Positions 7,616 to 17,559 are shown, counted from the stretch's first letter. The stretch is 64,000 nt of DNA from Butyricimonas synergistica DSM 23225 (GCF_000379665.1 NZ_KB903368.1:1-64000), one strand, 5' to 3'. Notes: generated by a model from the sequence alone, not told the origin. Numbers and translations: made by a program.

Positions 7616-9607
7616 ATGTACGATATTTTAGAACTGAATGAAAAGTTGCTTTCAGAATTGCGTCAAATTGCAAAAGACCTGAATGTTAAAAGGATCGAAT
7701 CCTATAAAAAGAAAGAATTAATATACAAAATTTTAGACCAGCAGGCGATGGTAACTACCGAGGAGACTGCTCCCGTGGAGCCAAAGGAGAAAAAGCCCCG
7801 GATACGTGTGATAAGAGGTGGTGCCGAAAAAGTGGGAGACTCTAAAGGCGGACTTCCTAAATTCAACAAGAACAAGGATAATAAAAAGGTAGAGGGCAAA
7901 CCGGAACAACAGCAAAAAGAAGGAGTGAAGGAAGCATCCATGAAAAAGGAAGCAGTAGCAGTGAAGGAAGAAGTTCAGCCGGTAAATGTCGTACATAGTG
8001 ATATCTTGGATAAGGATTTAGTCTTTAGCCGTACCGAGAGCGGGATTGTCGTGGAAAAGAAAGCGGAAGTACAACCGGAACCAAAAGCCGAAGTAAAAGC
8101 CGATGAAGTTGCGGAAGTTAAACCGGAACAAGCTGGTCAAAGACAAGAACGCAAGGTTTTTGACAAACGGAAGAGACAAGAGAATAAGAATGTCCCCGCG
8201 GTGGAAGAGAAGAAAGAGGTGAGCGTGGAAGAGAAACCGAAAGAGGAGCAAGGAGGCGAGAGAGTTCGTCCTAAATTTATAAAACGTAAACGTGTTGAGC
8301 GTGACGAGGAAGCTGTCCGTCTGGATGAAGAAGAGGATAATTTTGACGATTCTGAAAATAAGGATATTATTTCAGAGAGAGAGGATGGAAATGAGGTTTA
8401 TGATAATGCTTCTTCGGAGAATGAAGATAGAAGAGATTACTCGAATAATAAAATGCGTTTTGACAAACGAGATAAATATTACGAGTTTGAAGGTATTATC
8501 TTAAATTCCGGGGTATTGGAAATTATGCCCGACGGGTATGGATTTTTGAGATCATCTGATTATAATTACTTGAATTCACCGGATGATATTTACGTGTCTC
8601 AAAGCCAAATTAAATTATTTGGTTTGTCCACGGGTGATACCGTGGAAGGTACGGTTCGTCCCCCGAAAGAAGGAGAAAAATATTTCCCGTTAATCAAAGT
8701 TTCAAAGATTAATGGAAAGTCTCCAGAGGCTGTGCGTGACCGTATTCCTTTTGACCATTTGACCCCCTTGTTCCCGAACGAGAAATTTAATTTGACTGGA
8801 AGCGGACGGGCTACTATTTCTACCCGCGTGGTAGATATGTTCTCCCCGATCGGTAAAGGGCAGCGCGGTCTGATCGTGGCTCAACCGAAGACGGGTAAGA
8901 CCATGTTGTTGAAGGAGATTGCTAACGCTATTTCAGCTAACCACCCGGAGGTGTATCTGATCATTCTTCTGATTGACGAACGTCCGGAGGAGGTTACCGA
9001 TATGGCACGCAGCGTGAAAGCGGAGGTGATAGCTTCTACTTTCGACGAGCCGGCAGAACGTCACGTGAAGGTGGCTAATATCGTGTTGGAAAAAGCGAAA
9101 AGAATGGTAGAGTGCGGACATGATGTGGTAATTTTATTGGATTCCATCACTCGTCTGGCTCGTGCTTATAATACCGTGTCCCCCGCGTCCGGTAAAGTAC
9201 TTTCCGGAGGTGTGGATGCCAACGCTCTGCACAAACCGAAACGTTTCTTCGGTGCCGCACGTAACATCGAGAACGGCGGTTCATTGACCATTTTGGCTAC
9301 CGCTTTGACGGAAACCGGATCAAAGATGGACGACGTGATTTTTGAGGAATTCAAGGGAACGGGAAACATGGAATTGCAGTTGGATCGCAAATTGTCCAAC
9401 CGTCGTATCTACCCGGCTGTGGATATTACTGCTTCCAGCACGCGTCGTGACGATCTGTTACTGGATGAAAATGTGCTGAACCGTATTTGGATATTGCGTA
9501 ACTATTTGACGGACATGAATTCCGTGGAAGCTATGCAGTTCGTGAAAGATCGTTTGGAGAAAACCCGGTCGAATGAGGAATTCTTGATTTCCATGAATGA
9601 CAAATAA
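7616..9607 (+). CDS. rho: Transcription termination factor Rho with large N-terminal insertion
   Basis: This hexameric RNA-dependent ATPase releases RNA polymerase. At 663 residues it is about 240 longer than E. coli Rho. The order is Rho N-terminal domain (1-40), a highly charged Lys/Glu/Arg-rich low-complexity insertion (about 60-290), the cold-shock-like RNA-binding domain ([13 protein letters not shown] from about 298), and the ATPase domain. That domain has Walker A AQPKTGKT (about 421-428), Walker [17 protein letters not shown] and the Q-loop/R-loop region. Inserted Rho proteins are known from Bacteroidetes and Actinobacteria and can alter RNA binding or phase-separate. It has its own promoter and two terminators, so it is monocistronic. 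Confidence 0.97.
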   Translation: MYDILELNEKLLSELRQIAKDLNVKRIESYKKKELIYKILDQQAMVTTEETAPVEPKEKKPRIRVIRGGAEKVGDSKGGLPKFNKNKDNKKVEGKPEQQQKEGVKEASMKKEAVAVKEEVQPVNVVHSDILDKDLVFSRTESGIVVEKKAEVQPEPKAEVKADEVAEVKPEQAGQRQERKVFDKRKRQENKNVPAVEEKKEVSVEEKPKEEQGGERVRPKFIKRKRVERDEEAVRLDEEEDNFDDSENKDIISEREDGNEVYDNASSENEDRRDYSNNKMRFDKRDKYYEFEGIILNSGVLEIMPDGYGFLRSSDYNYLNSPDDIYVSQSQIKLFGLSTGDTVEGTVRPPKEGEKYFPLIKVSKINGKSPEAVRDRIPFDHLTPLFPNEKFNLTGSGRATISTRVVDMFSPIGKGQRGLIVAQPKTGKTMLLKEIANAISANHPEVYLIILLIDERPEEVTDMARSVKAEVIASTFDEPAERHVKVANIVLEKAKRMVECGHDVVILLDSITRLARAYNTVSPASGKVLSGGVDANALHKPKRFFGAARNIENGGSLTILATALTETGSKMDDVIFEEFKGTGNMELQLDRKLSNRRIYPAVDITASSTRRDDLLLDENVLNRIWILRNYLTDMNSVEAMQFVKDRLEKTRSNEEFLISMNDK

Positions 9608-9643
9608 TCGAATTTAGGGGAAATACCATAGTATATAACATAG

Positions 9644-9677
9644 AAAAGCAGGTTAAGCTATACTTAACCTGCTTTTT
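9644..9677 (+). terminator. Intrinsic terminator of rho
   Basis: A 14-bp perfect stem (9644-9657 with 9663-9676) around the loop CTATA ends in a short T-run 36 bases after the rho stop codon. Confidence 0.88.
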
Positions 9678-9693
9678 ATATGTTTTGCAACAT

Positions 9694-9719
9694 CCGGATT
9701 ACAAAATCCGGCTTTTTTT
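9694..9719 (+). terminator. Second, tandem terminator after rho
   Basis: CCGGATT/AATCCGG (9694-9700 with 9705-9711), a 4-nt loop and seven T follow 17 bases after the first terminator. It backs up rho termination just before the -7-like TACCTTTG (9722-9729) that probably serves the next gene. Confidence 0.75.
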
Positions 9720-9748
9720 ATTACCTTTGCCTTGCAAAAGAATAAAAA

Positions 9749-10924
9749 ATGGAGAGTTTACGCAACACGCATAATATTCTATTGAAAGAGAGAACGTCGG
9801 CTATCCGGCGCGGTCTGTTGGATACGATTGATTATCGTGCCCGTTTGATCGCGATAAAGGGGAGCCGGGGCGTGGGAAAGACGAATTTTCTGCTGGACTT
9901 TTGCAAAGAGCATTATAAAGGAGATCCCTCCTGCTTGTACGTGAATATCAATAATCTATTTTTCGCTATGGAGGGATTGTTCAATTTTGTGGAACGTTTC
10001 TACAAGCTCGGGGGAAAAGTATTGCTGTTAGACCAAATACACAAATACCCGAATTGGGATAAAGAGCTGCGCGAGGCTTACGACCGTTTCCCGGAATTGC
10101 AGATTGTATTCACTGTATCCTCCATATTAAGAGTAAAATCGAATAAATATCTTCAAGGTATCGTGGAGATGTATAACCTGAGCGGGTTATCTTTCCGGGA
10201 ATTTTTGGAATTGGAGACGGGACACAAGTTTCCCGTGTATTCTTTCGAGGAGATCGTGGAGCGCCACGAGGAGATCGTGAATGACATTCTGGAAAAGGTA
10301 CGTCCGTTAGCTTTTTTTAGTAACTATTTGAAATATGGTTATTATCCCATATATTTGGAGGAGAAATCACATATCGATTATTTGTTGAAAAATATCAACT
10401 TAACATTGGAGTTTGATATTCCGTATAATAATCAGATAGAACTGAAGTATTTGACGAAGTTGAAGCAATTGCTTTATATCGTGGCAAACGGTAACAGTAA
10501 TATTAATATCAGCAAATTGAGTACGCAGATCGGGGTTTCCCGAGCAACGGTGTTAAATTACCTGCATTACATGAAGAATGCGCGGTTATTGTCGCTGTTG
10601 TTCGACAAGGAAAGTGACGACGAGAACGGGTTGAAGCCGAACCAGGTATTCCTGCATAATCCGAACTTGCTGAATGCGGTTTGTTTGGATAACACGGATT
10701 CGCTGATGGTTCGGAAAACTTTTTTAGTGAGTCAGTTGTGTGCCGTGGCGAAACTAAATTATTCGGGAAACGAGGACTTGCTCGTGAACCGGAAATATGA
10801 GGTTTCCGTGCGGCAGTCAGATGATAAAGGGCGGGTCAGGGATTCAGTGATTCTGATGACCGATATGATCGAACGGGGGGAGAAGAATATTATTCCCTTG
10901 TGGCTTGCCGGTTTTGTATATTGA
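9749..10924 (+). CDS. AAA family ATPase with winged-helix domain, altered Walker B
   Basis: This 391-residue P-loop ATPase is of the AAA_14/COG1373 kind common in Bacteroidetes. Walker A is GSRGVGKT (about residues 38-45). The Walker B region reads KVLLLDQIHKYPNW (about 90-103), where the family usually has DEIHKY. The base-activating Glu is therefore Gln (codon CAA), which in AAA proteins usually slows hydrolysis. The sensor strand FTVSS replaces the common FTGSS. A winged-helix segment is at about 250-285 (INISKLSTQIGVSRATVLNYL). Cellular role is not established for this family. It is a single gene between rho and nifJ. Confidence 0.75.
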   Translation: MESLRNTHNILLKERTSAIRRGLLDTIDYRARLIAIKGSRGVGKTNFLLDFCKEHYKGDPSCLYVNINNLFFAMEGLFNFVERFYKLGGKVLLLDQIHKYPNWDKELREAYDRFPELQIVFTVSSILRVKSNKYLQGIVEMYNLSGLSFREFLELETGHKFPVYSFEEIVERHEEIVNDILEKVRPLAFFSNYLKYGYYPIYLEEKSHIDYLLKNINLTLEFDIPYNNQIELKYLTKLKQLLYIVANGNSNINISKLSTQIGVSRATVLNYLHYMKNARLLSLLFDKESDDENGLKPNQVFLHNPNLLNAVCLDNTDSLMVRKTFLVSQLCAVAKLNYSGNEDLLVNRKYEVSVRQSDDKGRVRDSVILMTDMIERGEKNIIPLWLAGFVY

Positions 10925-10979
10925 GTGAAAAATAAAAATAAATAGAGTGATCAACTATTGTTAGTTAATGTTTAAAAAA

Positions 10980-13900
10980 ATGGCAAAAGAAAAGAAATTT
11001 ATCACATGCGATGGTAACGCTGCCGCTGCTCATGTAGCTTATATGTTCAGCGAGGTATCGTGTATCTATCCTATTACTCCGTCGTCCCCGATGGCAGAGT
11101 ATGTTGACGAGTGGGCAGCGAAAGGTCGGAAGAACCTGTTCGGTGAGACTGTTCGTGTCGTTGAAATGCAATCGGAAGCCGGGGCGGCAGGTGCAGTTCA
11201 CGGTTCTCTTCAAGCAGGTGCTTTGACCACGACTTACACTGCATCACAAGGTTTGTTGTTGATGATCCCGAATATGTACAAGATTGCAGGTGAGCTGCTT
11301 CCTTGCGTGTTCCACGTGAGTGCCCGTGCTTTGGCTGCTCATGCACTTTCTATTTTCGGCGATCACGCAGACGTTTACGCTGCTCGTCAAACCGGGTTCG
11401 CCATGTTGGCATCCGGCTCTGTACAGGAGGTAATGGATCTTTCTGCTGTATCTCACCTGACCGCAATCAAATCAAGAGTTCCTTTCGTGAACTTCTTCGA
11501 CGGATTCCGTACTTCTCACGAGATCCAGAAGATCGAGGAGTTGGATATGGAAGCTATTCGCGGGTTGGTTGATATGAAAGCATTGCAGGAATTCCGTGAC
11601 CGTGCACAAAGTTCAGAGCACCCGGAAACAAAGGGTACCGCTCAAAACCCGGATGTGTATTTCCAAGGTCGTGAGGCTGCTAATAAATTCTACGATGCCG
11701 TACCGGATATCGTGGCTTACTATATGGATGAAATGTCCAAGATTACTGGACGTATCTATCGCCCGTTCGTGTATTATGGAGCGAAAGACGCTGAGAACAT
11801 CATCATCGCCATGGGTTCTGTCACTGAAACTATCCGTGAAGTGATCGACTACAAGGTGGCTAAGGGTGAAAAAGTGGGTATGGTTGCCGTTCATTTGTAT
11901 CGTCCGTTCTCTGCTAAATATTTCATGGAAGCAATTCCTGCTTCTGTAAAACGTATTGCAGTGCTTGACCGCACAAAAGAGCCGGGAGCTAATGGTGATC
12001 CGTTGTACCTCGACGTGAAAGAGGTGTTCTACGGCAAAGAGAATGCCCCGATAATTGTGGGAGGTCGTTACGGTTTGGGTTCTAAAGACGTGACCCCGGG
12101 ACAAATCATCGGTGTTTACAAGAATCTGGCGATGAACGAGCCGAAGGATCATTTCACGATGGGTATCGTGGATGATGTTACTTTCCACTCACTGCCTGTT
12201 GAGCCGGAAGTGAAAGTAAACTCGGATGCCATGTACGAGGCTAAATTCTACGGATTGGGTTCTGACGGTACGGTAGGTGCTAACAAAAACTCTATCAAGA
12301 TTATCGGTGGTGCAACCAACAAATATTGCCAGGCTTATTTCGCTTACGATTCCAAGAAGTCAGGTGGTTTTACCGCTTCTCACTTGCGTTTCGGCGACGA
12401 GCCTATTCGTTCTACTTATTTAATCACCACGCCGGACTTCGTGGCTTGTCACGTGCCCGCGTACATCCATATGTACGATGTGTTGAAAGGATTGAAAAAA
12501 GGCGGTTCTTTCTTGTTGAACTCTCTTTGGGATGAAAACGAGGTTGCCAACCACCTGCCGAATCACATGAAACGTTACCTGGCTGAAAACGATATCAATT
12601 TCTATATCATCAATGGAACCAAGATCGGTCAAGAGTTAGGTTTGGGTAACCGTACTAACACGATCATGCAATCTGCATTCTTCAAGATCACGAACGTGAT
12701 TCCTTATGATTTGGCTGTTAGCGAGATGAAGAAAGCGATCGACAAATCATATGGTAAAAAAGGAGAGGCTGTAGTGAAAATGAACTATGCCGCAGTAGAT
12801 GCCGGAGGTATCGATACGAACGTGGTAAAAGTAGTCGTGCCCGCTGAATGGAAGAATCTGAAAGACGAGAATTGCGCTCCCGACACGAATCGCCCGGAAT
12901 TCATCCGCAACGTGGTTGACGTGATGAACGCTCAAAAGGGGGATGATCTTCCCGTTAGCGCTTTTGCCGGACGTGAAGACGGTTCATTCCCTGCCGGGAC
13001 TTCTAAATTCGAGAAACGCGGTATCGCTATCAACGTGCCGGAATGGCAAGTGAATAACTGTATCCAATGTAACCAGTGTGCTTACGTTTGTCCTCACGCT
13101 GCTATCCGTCCGTTCTTGTTGACTGACGCCGAGTTGGCTGCCGCTCCTGCCGGAACGGAAACGAAACCGGCTATCGGTAAAGAGCTTGCCGGATACAAGT
13201 TCAAGATCCAAGTATCCCCGTTAGACTGTACCGGTTGCGGTAATTGTGCCGATGTATGTCCCGCAAAAGAAAAAGCGCTTATCATGAAGCCGCTTGAATC
13301 TCAGGAAGCGGAAATTGCTCGTTTCAAATATATGGACGAGAAGGTAGGTTACAAACGTGTTGTTGAGCCTAACAATGTGAAGAATTCTCAGTTCCAACAA
13401 CCCTTGTTCGAGTTCTCCGGGGCTTGTGCAGGTTGTGGTGAAACTCCTTATATCAAGTTAATCACCCAATTGTTCGGCGAACGGATGATGGTGGCTAACG
13501 CTACGGGATGTACTTCTATCTATGGTGGTTCCGCCCCATCAACCCCGTATTGCAAAAACTACGTTTCCGGACGTGGTGTGGCTTGGGCTAACTCCTTGTT
13601 CGAGGATAATGCCGAGTACGGCTTCGGTATGGCTGAAGGAGCCAACCGTTTGCGCGATCGTGCTAGAAGATTGTTGGAAGAAAATATGTCAAGTTTTTCT
13701 GCGGACACGCAAGCTGCTATCAATGAATGGATTGCCGCTTACGAGGATGGCGACAAGACTTTAGTGGCAAGCGACAATATGTCTGCTGCGCTGGCAAAGG
13801 AAACTTCTGCTGTTGCCAAGGAGATCATGACGTTGAAACCCTACTTCCCGAAGAAATCTCAATGGATATTCGGTGGTGACGGTTGGGCTTATGACATCGG

Positions 13901-14516
13901 TTACGGCGGTTTGGATCACGTGTTGGCAAGCGGTCACAACGTGAACGTGCTGGTGGTTGATACCGAGGTTTATTCCAACACCGGAGGTCAATCATCCAAA
14001 TCAACCCCCGTGGGTGCTGTTGCTAAATTTGCTGCCAGCGGTAAACGCGTACGCAAGAAAGATTTAGGCGCTATGGCTATGTCATACGGCTATGTTTACG
14101 TTGCACAGGTTGCCATGGGATCAAATCAAGCTCAATATTTGAAAGCGTTGAAGGAAGCTGAAGCATATGACGGTCCGTCTTTGATTATCGCTTACGCACC
14201 GTGTATCAATCACGGTCTGAAAGCAAGCATGGGTAAATCTCAGGCTGAAGAGAAGAAGGCTGTTGAATGCGGATACTGGCAGTTGTATCGTTACAACCCG
14301 ATGTTGGAGGAAGAAGGCAAGAACCCGTTCCAATTGGATTCCAAGGAGCCGGATTACAGCAAATTCCGTGAATATTTGATGGGTGAAGTTCGTTTCAACT
14401 CGTTGATAAAAGCTGCTCCGGAAGAAGCCGAGAAGCTGTTCGCAAAGACTGAAGCTGACGCTAAATGGCGTTACGAGGGCTACAAACGTCGTGCTGAGAT
14501 GAAATACGGTGAATAA
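10980..14516 (+). CDS. nifJ: Pyruvate:ferredoxin (flavodoxin) oxidoreductase, single-chain
   Basis: It oxidises pyruvate plus CoA to acetyl-CoA and CO2, reducing ferredoxin; this is the main oxygen-sensitive pyruvate route in fermentative anaerobes. All domains are in one chain of about 1178 residues. They are domain I with YPITPSSPMAEYVDEWAA, the CoA-binding and gamma regions, and two ferredoxin clusters (CIQCNQCAYVCP and CTGCGNCADVCP, about residues 680-765). The C-terminal TPP domain has GDGWAYDIGYGGLDHV and TEVYSNTGGQ. ATG 10968 lies 12 bases earlier, but MAKEKKFITCDG at 10980 matches the usual N-terminus. The reduced ferredoxin can feed the Rnf complex encoded at 58125-63241. Confidence 0.97.
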   Translation: MAKEKKFITCDGNAAAAHVAYMFSEVSCIYPITPSSPMAEYVDEWAAKGRKNLFGETVRVVEMQSEAGAAGAVHGSLQAGALTTTYTASQGLLLMIPNMYKIAGELLPCVFHVSARALAAHALSIFGDHADVYAARQTGFAMLASGSVQEVMDLSAVSHLTAIKSRVPFVNFFDGFRTSHEIQKIEELDMEAIRGLVDMKALQEFRDRAQSSEHPETKGTAQNPDVYFQGREAANKFYDAVPDIVAYYMDEMSKITGRIYRPFVYYGAKDAENIIIAMGSVTETIREVIDYKVAKGEKVGMVAVHLYRPFSAKYFMEAIPASVKRIAVLDRTKEPGANGDPLYLDVKEVFYGKENAPIIVGGRYGLGSKDVTPGQIIGVYKNLAMNEPKDHFTMGIVDDVTFHSLPVEPEVKVNSDAMYEAKFYGLGSDGTVGANKNSIKIIGGATNKYCQAYFAYDSKKSGGFTASHLRFGDEPIRSTYLITTPDFVACHVPAYIHMYDVLKGLKKGGSFLLNSLWDENEVANHLPNHMKRYLAENDINFYIINGTKIGQELGLGNRTNTIMQSAFFKITNVIPYDLAVSEMKKAIDKSYGKKGEAVVKMNYAAVDAGGIDTNVVKVVVPAEWKNLKDENCAPDTNRPEFIRNVVDVMNAQKGDDLPVSAFAGREDGSFPAGTSKFEKRGIAINVPEWQVNNCIQCNQCAYVCPHAAIRPFLLTDAELAAAPAGTETKPAIGKELAGYKFKIQVSPLDCTGCGNCADVCPAKEKALIMKPLESQEAEIARFKYMDEKVGYKRVVEPNNVKNSQFQQPLFEFSGACAGCGETPYIKLITQLFGERMMVANATGCTSIYGGSAPSTPYCKNYVSGRGVAWANSLFEDNAEYGFGMAEGANRLRDRARRLLEENMSSFSADTQAAINEWIAAYEDGDKTLVASDNMSAALAKETSAVAKEIMTLKPYFPKKSQWIFGGDGWAYDIGYGGLDHVLASGHNVNVLVVDTEVYSNTGGQSSKSTPVGAVAKFAASGKRVRKKDLGAMAMSYGYVYVAQVAMGSNQAQYLKALKEAEAYDGPSLIIAYAPCINHGLKASMGKSQAEEKKAVECGYWQLYRYNPMLEEEGKNPFQLDSKEPDYSKFREYLMGEVRFNSLIKAAPEEAEKLFAKTEADAKWRYEGYKRRAEMKYGE

Positions 14517-14539
14517 TTTTCATGATTAATATTTTGATT

Positions 14540-14569
14540 ACGGGGTCACTTTCGGGTGACCCCGTTTTT
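14540..14569 (+). terminator. Intrinsic terminator of nifJ
   Basis: CGGGGTCAC/GTGACCCCG (14541-14549 with 14556-14564) form a strong stem with a 6-nt loop, followed by five T, 24 bases after the nifJ stop. Confidence 0.9.
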
Positions 14570-14594
14570 GTTGCTACTACTTTGCGGTTGCTAT

Positions 14595-15965
14595 TCACTT
14601 ATATAAGCTGGGCTTGCCGTTTTGGTACCCGGAAAAGGTCAGGGGAAATATTGATTTGCTTTGGTTTATCCATAGCAGATTACTCGTATCGTACCCGCGG
14701 CGTGTAGCGTTCGCAAGTAGTACTTCTTTTATCTCGTCGGACAGGTGGGGTGTCCGACTAAGAATCCACAAGTATTTATCGGATCTGCTGCCGATAAGGG
14801 CATATTTGTATCCTTCCTTGTCCAATTCAAGGATGTAATAATCGGCATAGAACCAAAGGAAGAATGCTACTTTTAGTTTACCCGGTTGGGTGGTATCGGG
14901 CATCTTGGCTCGTCCGACAGCACGCTTGAAATGATCGTTGCCGTTTTTGTCCGTTCGGTACCCGGCATTCTCCACCCGTACTTTTCCGTCGGGGAGTAGC
15001 GTGTAAGTTGCCGTTACGTTGGAAAGTCCTCGTTCAAACACGTGATCGTGGCGGGCGATCTCGTACCAGCGTCCCATGTAGCGGGACAGGTCGAGTTCGC
15101 CGATAGTACTGTGGTCTGTCTGCCGCAGGATTTGTTCTATCGTGGTATCAGCGAAATGGAAGCCGGACTCTATCAGCCGGGTGGGTTTCACGTCTTGTCC
15201 CGTGGTGAGAAACGTGGCTCCCTCTCCATATAGCACGCGAAAACAAAAGCGTGGAACGGTCACGGATGTCCAGGCATGACAAGCTTTTGCCACGGTACGA
15301 GTGAAGGCGTGCTGTGTGAGCCTTCCCGGTGACACTAGATTGACGACTCCCTCTATCAGCTTGTTTGCGATAATGAATGCCATCGCCCGACACAAATCAT
15401 GGATACTGATCCATGGGAAAGGTTGTGTTCCCGGTGCGATGACCGTTGCAAATTTCATTTTCAAGGGAAGCAACATCTGTCGCATGACTCCCCCGTCGGG
15501 GGAAAGGACGATACCGAAACGGGTGATAACCAATCTCGTCGCCGGGGGACAATGCCGGGCTTCCTGTTCCCATGCTTCGCAAAGTTCCGGCAGAAAACCG
15601 TCCCCCCGTTTGCCTGTGTACTCGTCGTGTGTCCCTCCTGTCGGGTAGTACCCGACGGCGGATGCCGAAATCATCAATTCCGGTTTACGGGGGCAGGCGT
15701 TCAATGCTTTCGTGATGCTTCGTGTCACTTTGATACGGCTGTCCCGTAATTCTTTCTTATACGATGCGCTCCATCGTTTATTGATGGGTGCGCCCGCGAG
15801 GTTAATAACTACGTCACAGCGTGAAAGTGTTTGTACCAGTTGATCGAACTTTTTTTCTTGAAAGAATGACCTGTCCAGCGGGACAACCTCGTGTCCCGAT
15901 CCCGAGAGTGATGTCGTGAGGTGTTTGCCGATAAAACCGCTGGCTCCGCTGATCGCTATGTTCAT
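14595..15965 (-). CDS. TIGR01777-type NAD(P)-dependent epimerase fused to a lipocalin domain
   Basis: This 456-residue protein has two parts. Residues 1-285 are an extended SDR of the YfcH/SulA-like TIGR01777 family. They show the Rossmann motif SGASGFIGKHL, NLAGAPINKRW (about 55-65), SASAVGYYP (about 100-108) and the DUF1731-like C-terminal stretch (RFCFRVLYGEGA...GFHFADTTIEQIL). Residues 290-456 are a bacterial lipocalin (Blc-like) with the signature RYMGRWYEIARHDHVFERGL and the later WILSRTP. The frame extends to 16211, but ATG 15965 starts the Rossmann fold directly and removes a low-quality extension. No signal peptide is seen, unusual for Blc-type lipocalins, which are normally outer-membrane lipoproteins. 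Substrate is unknown. Confidence 0.85.
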   Translation of the reverse strand: MNIAISGASGFIGKHLTTSLSGSGHEVVPLDRSFFQEKKFDQLVQTLSRCDVVINLAGAPINKRWSASYKKELRDSRIKVTRSITKALNACPRKPELMISASAVGYYPTGGTHDEYTGKRGDGFLPELCEAWEQEARHCPPATRLVITRFGIVLSPDGGVMRQMLLPLKMKFATVIAPGTQPFPWISIHDLCRAMAFIIANKLIEGVVNLVSPGRLTQHAFTRTVAKACHAWTSVTVPRFCFRVLYGEGATFLTTGQDVKPTRLIESGFHFADTTIEQILRQTDHSTIGELDLSRYMGRWYEIARHDHVFERGLSNVTATYTLLPDGKVRVENAGYRTDKNGNDHFKRAVGRAKMPDTTQPGKLKVAFFLWFYADYYILELDKEGYKYALIGSRSDKYLWILSRTPHLSDEIKEVLLANATRRGYDTSNLLWINQSKSIFPLTFSGYQNGKPSLYK

Positions 15966-16126
15966 ATCCCGTGAATTGTTGTTAATGTATGGTATGAAAA
16001 CGTATTTCTTACACGGAAAGTTGCTTTCAAAGGATAAAATGAACCGGAAGGATGAACATTTTCGCTCTCGAGGGTAACCGAAAGAGGAGGAAAAGCGTAA
16101 GTTGTAAAAATAAAACAAAGAAAATG

Positions 16127-16900
16127 ATGGATTTAAATAAAATGTTGAATTTGACGGGCATGGTGGCTCTCGTAACGGGTGGCGGTAATGGCATCGGGTG
16201 CGGGAGTGCACACGTTTTAGCCCAAGCGGGTGCCGACGTGGTGATCGGTGACGTGAATCTGGCAGACGCCGAGGTTGTAGCGGAAGATATACGGTCGATG
16301 GGACACCGGGCGTTAGCGGTGAAATGTGACGTGACGAGAGATGCGGATTTGATGAACCTCGTGCAGCGCACGATTATGGAGTTCGGGAAGTTGAATATCC
16401 TGGTGAATAACGTGGGTGTCGGCGGGGGAGGAAAAGAGAATCCTTTCCGTGTAACGGAGGAGTATTTTGAGCGTATTTTTAAAGTGAATGTTTTTAGTGC
16501 CTGGCGATTGTGCCAGTTGGCTGTGCCTTACATGAAACAGGCTGGCTCCGGCTCAATCGTGAATATAACTTCCATGGCGAGTATCAACCGGAGTCCGGGC
16601 ATGAGTGCTTACGCCTCGTCGAAAGCGGCGTTGAACCACATGACGGCGAATCTGGCAATGGACTTCGGACCGGACGTGCGGATAAATGCCGTGGGTCCGG
16701 GTGCGGTGGAAACGCGAGCCTTGGAATCGGTGTTGACTCCCGAGATTGAGGAAAAGATGCTGGCACACACGCCCATCAAGCGATTGGGTGAAATAGACGA
16801 TATTGCCGGAGCCGTGCTTTTCTTTGCCGCCCCTATTTCCGGTTGGGTCACGGGGCAGGTATTGTTCGTGAATGGCGGCGGGGTTCAGACGCTGGATTAG
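16127..16900 (+). CDS. Short-chain dehydrogenase resembling 7-alpha-hydroxysteroid dehydrogenase
   Basis: This 257-residue classical SDR has cofactor loop GGGNGIG (18-24), NNVG (94-97) and catalytic Ser149, Tyr162, Lys166 (YASSK). Asp42 after beta-2 predicts NAD(H) preference. From memory, the C-terminal half closely tracks E. coli HdhA. Compare SVLTPEIEEKMLAHTPIKRLG and the GGGVQTLD end with SVITPEIEQKMLQHTPIRRLG and GGGVQELN, and Asp42 occupies the same position. That supports oxidation of the 7-alpha-hydroxyl of bile acids, though gluconate or other polyol dehydrogenases are alternatives. ATG 16124 or 16127 is chosen over 16052 because the latter adds a basic tail absent from SDRs. It is divergent from the epimerase-lipocalin gene and monocistronic. 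Confidence 0.8.
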   Translation: MDLNKMLNLTGMVALVTGGGNGIGCGSAHVLAQAGADVVIGDVNLADAEVVAEDIRSMGHRALAVKCDVTRDADLMNLVQRTIMEFGKLNILVNNVGVGGGGKENPFRVTEEYFERIFKVNVFSAWRLCQLAVPYMKQAGSGSIVNITSMASINRSPGMSAYASSKAALNHMTANLAMDFGPDVRINAVGPGAVETRALESVLTPEIEEKMLAHTPIKRLGEIDDIAGAVLFFAAPISGWVTGQVLFVNGGGVQTLD

Positions 16901-17078
16901 GGAAAAAAGGGGCGGAATCCGTGTTTGGTGGTTCCGCCCAATATGTTGACAGTGGAATCTTAATGAGGTTTACTTTGAGCTCGATTCTTTTCTTTAAGTG
17001 TATCCGGGATAAGATGAGAATCTTCTGTATCTGACTGAAAATGAGGATAGATGAAAGCAAGAATCAATATAAAGCCAT

Positions 17079-17429
17079 CTAGTTCGTTTCTTTCTGTGAT
17101 TGCAATTCCCGGATCTCTTTGTTAAGAAAGATGGAGAGAACGGTGCGTAGGACGACAATGCCGCCGAGGATGGCTAACTCGTTCAGTCCGGGTTCCAACA
17201 CGGTTTTGAGTATATCGGATGCGATCAGAAATTCAAGTCCCAGAAGAAGATAAGTCCCCAAGTCTGCTCGGAGTTCACGAGTGGCAGTGAAAGAATATTG
17301 CCCCGTAATTCTTCGGGCTTCGTTGCGTAAAAAGGCACAGAAGGCGATAACCGCCCCGTAGATGACAATAATCAGACTGATGATGCTGATCGCCGTGGAA
17401 AGTATTTCCAGATAGTGCATGATTTTCAT
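17079..17429 (-). CDS. DUF1622-type small membrane protein
   Basis: This is a 116-residue protein with three hydrophobic segments: LEILSTAISIISLIIVIYG near the N-terminus, LGTYLLLGLEFLIASDILK in the middle, and LAILGGIVVLRTVLSIFL near the end. The arrangement of the latter two, with a basic RELRADLGTY linker, is typical of the DUF1622 family, whose function is unknown. The start at 17429 is preferred over the longer frame to 17543, which adds a polar stretch. It is divergent from the OPT transporter gene, whose -7-like TATCTTTG at 17513-17520 lies between them. Confidence 0.7.
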   Translation of the reverse strand: MKIMHYLEILSTAISIISLIIVIYGAVIAFCAFLRNEARRITGQYSFTATRELRADLGTYLLLGLEFLIASDILKTVLEPGLNELAILGGIVVLRTVLSIFLNKEIRELQSQKETN

Positions 17430-17559
17430 GATGTTGAGTTTATATCTATGGTTAAAAATACGGAATCGTTTGAGAAAGGTTGTTGCAATCTCCGTTTTTT
17501 CGTTAAAATCGTTATCTTTGGGGGCAGTATAAAAATAAATCATTTACTCATAATAAAAG

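Noticed and set aside
16910-16939. Hairpin after the short-chain dehydrogenase as an intrinsic terminator
   Set aside because: GGGCGGAA/TTCCGCCC pairs well, but no T-run follows; not listed as a terminator.
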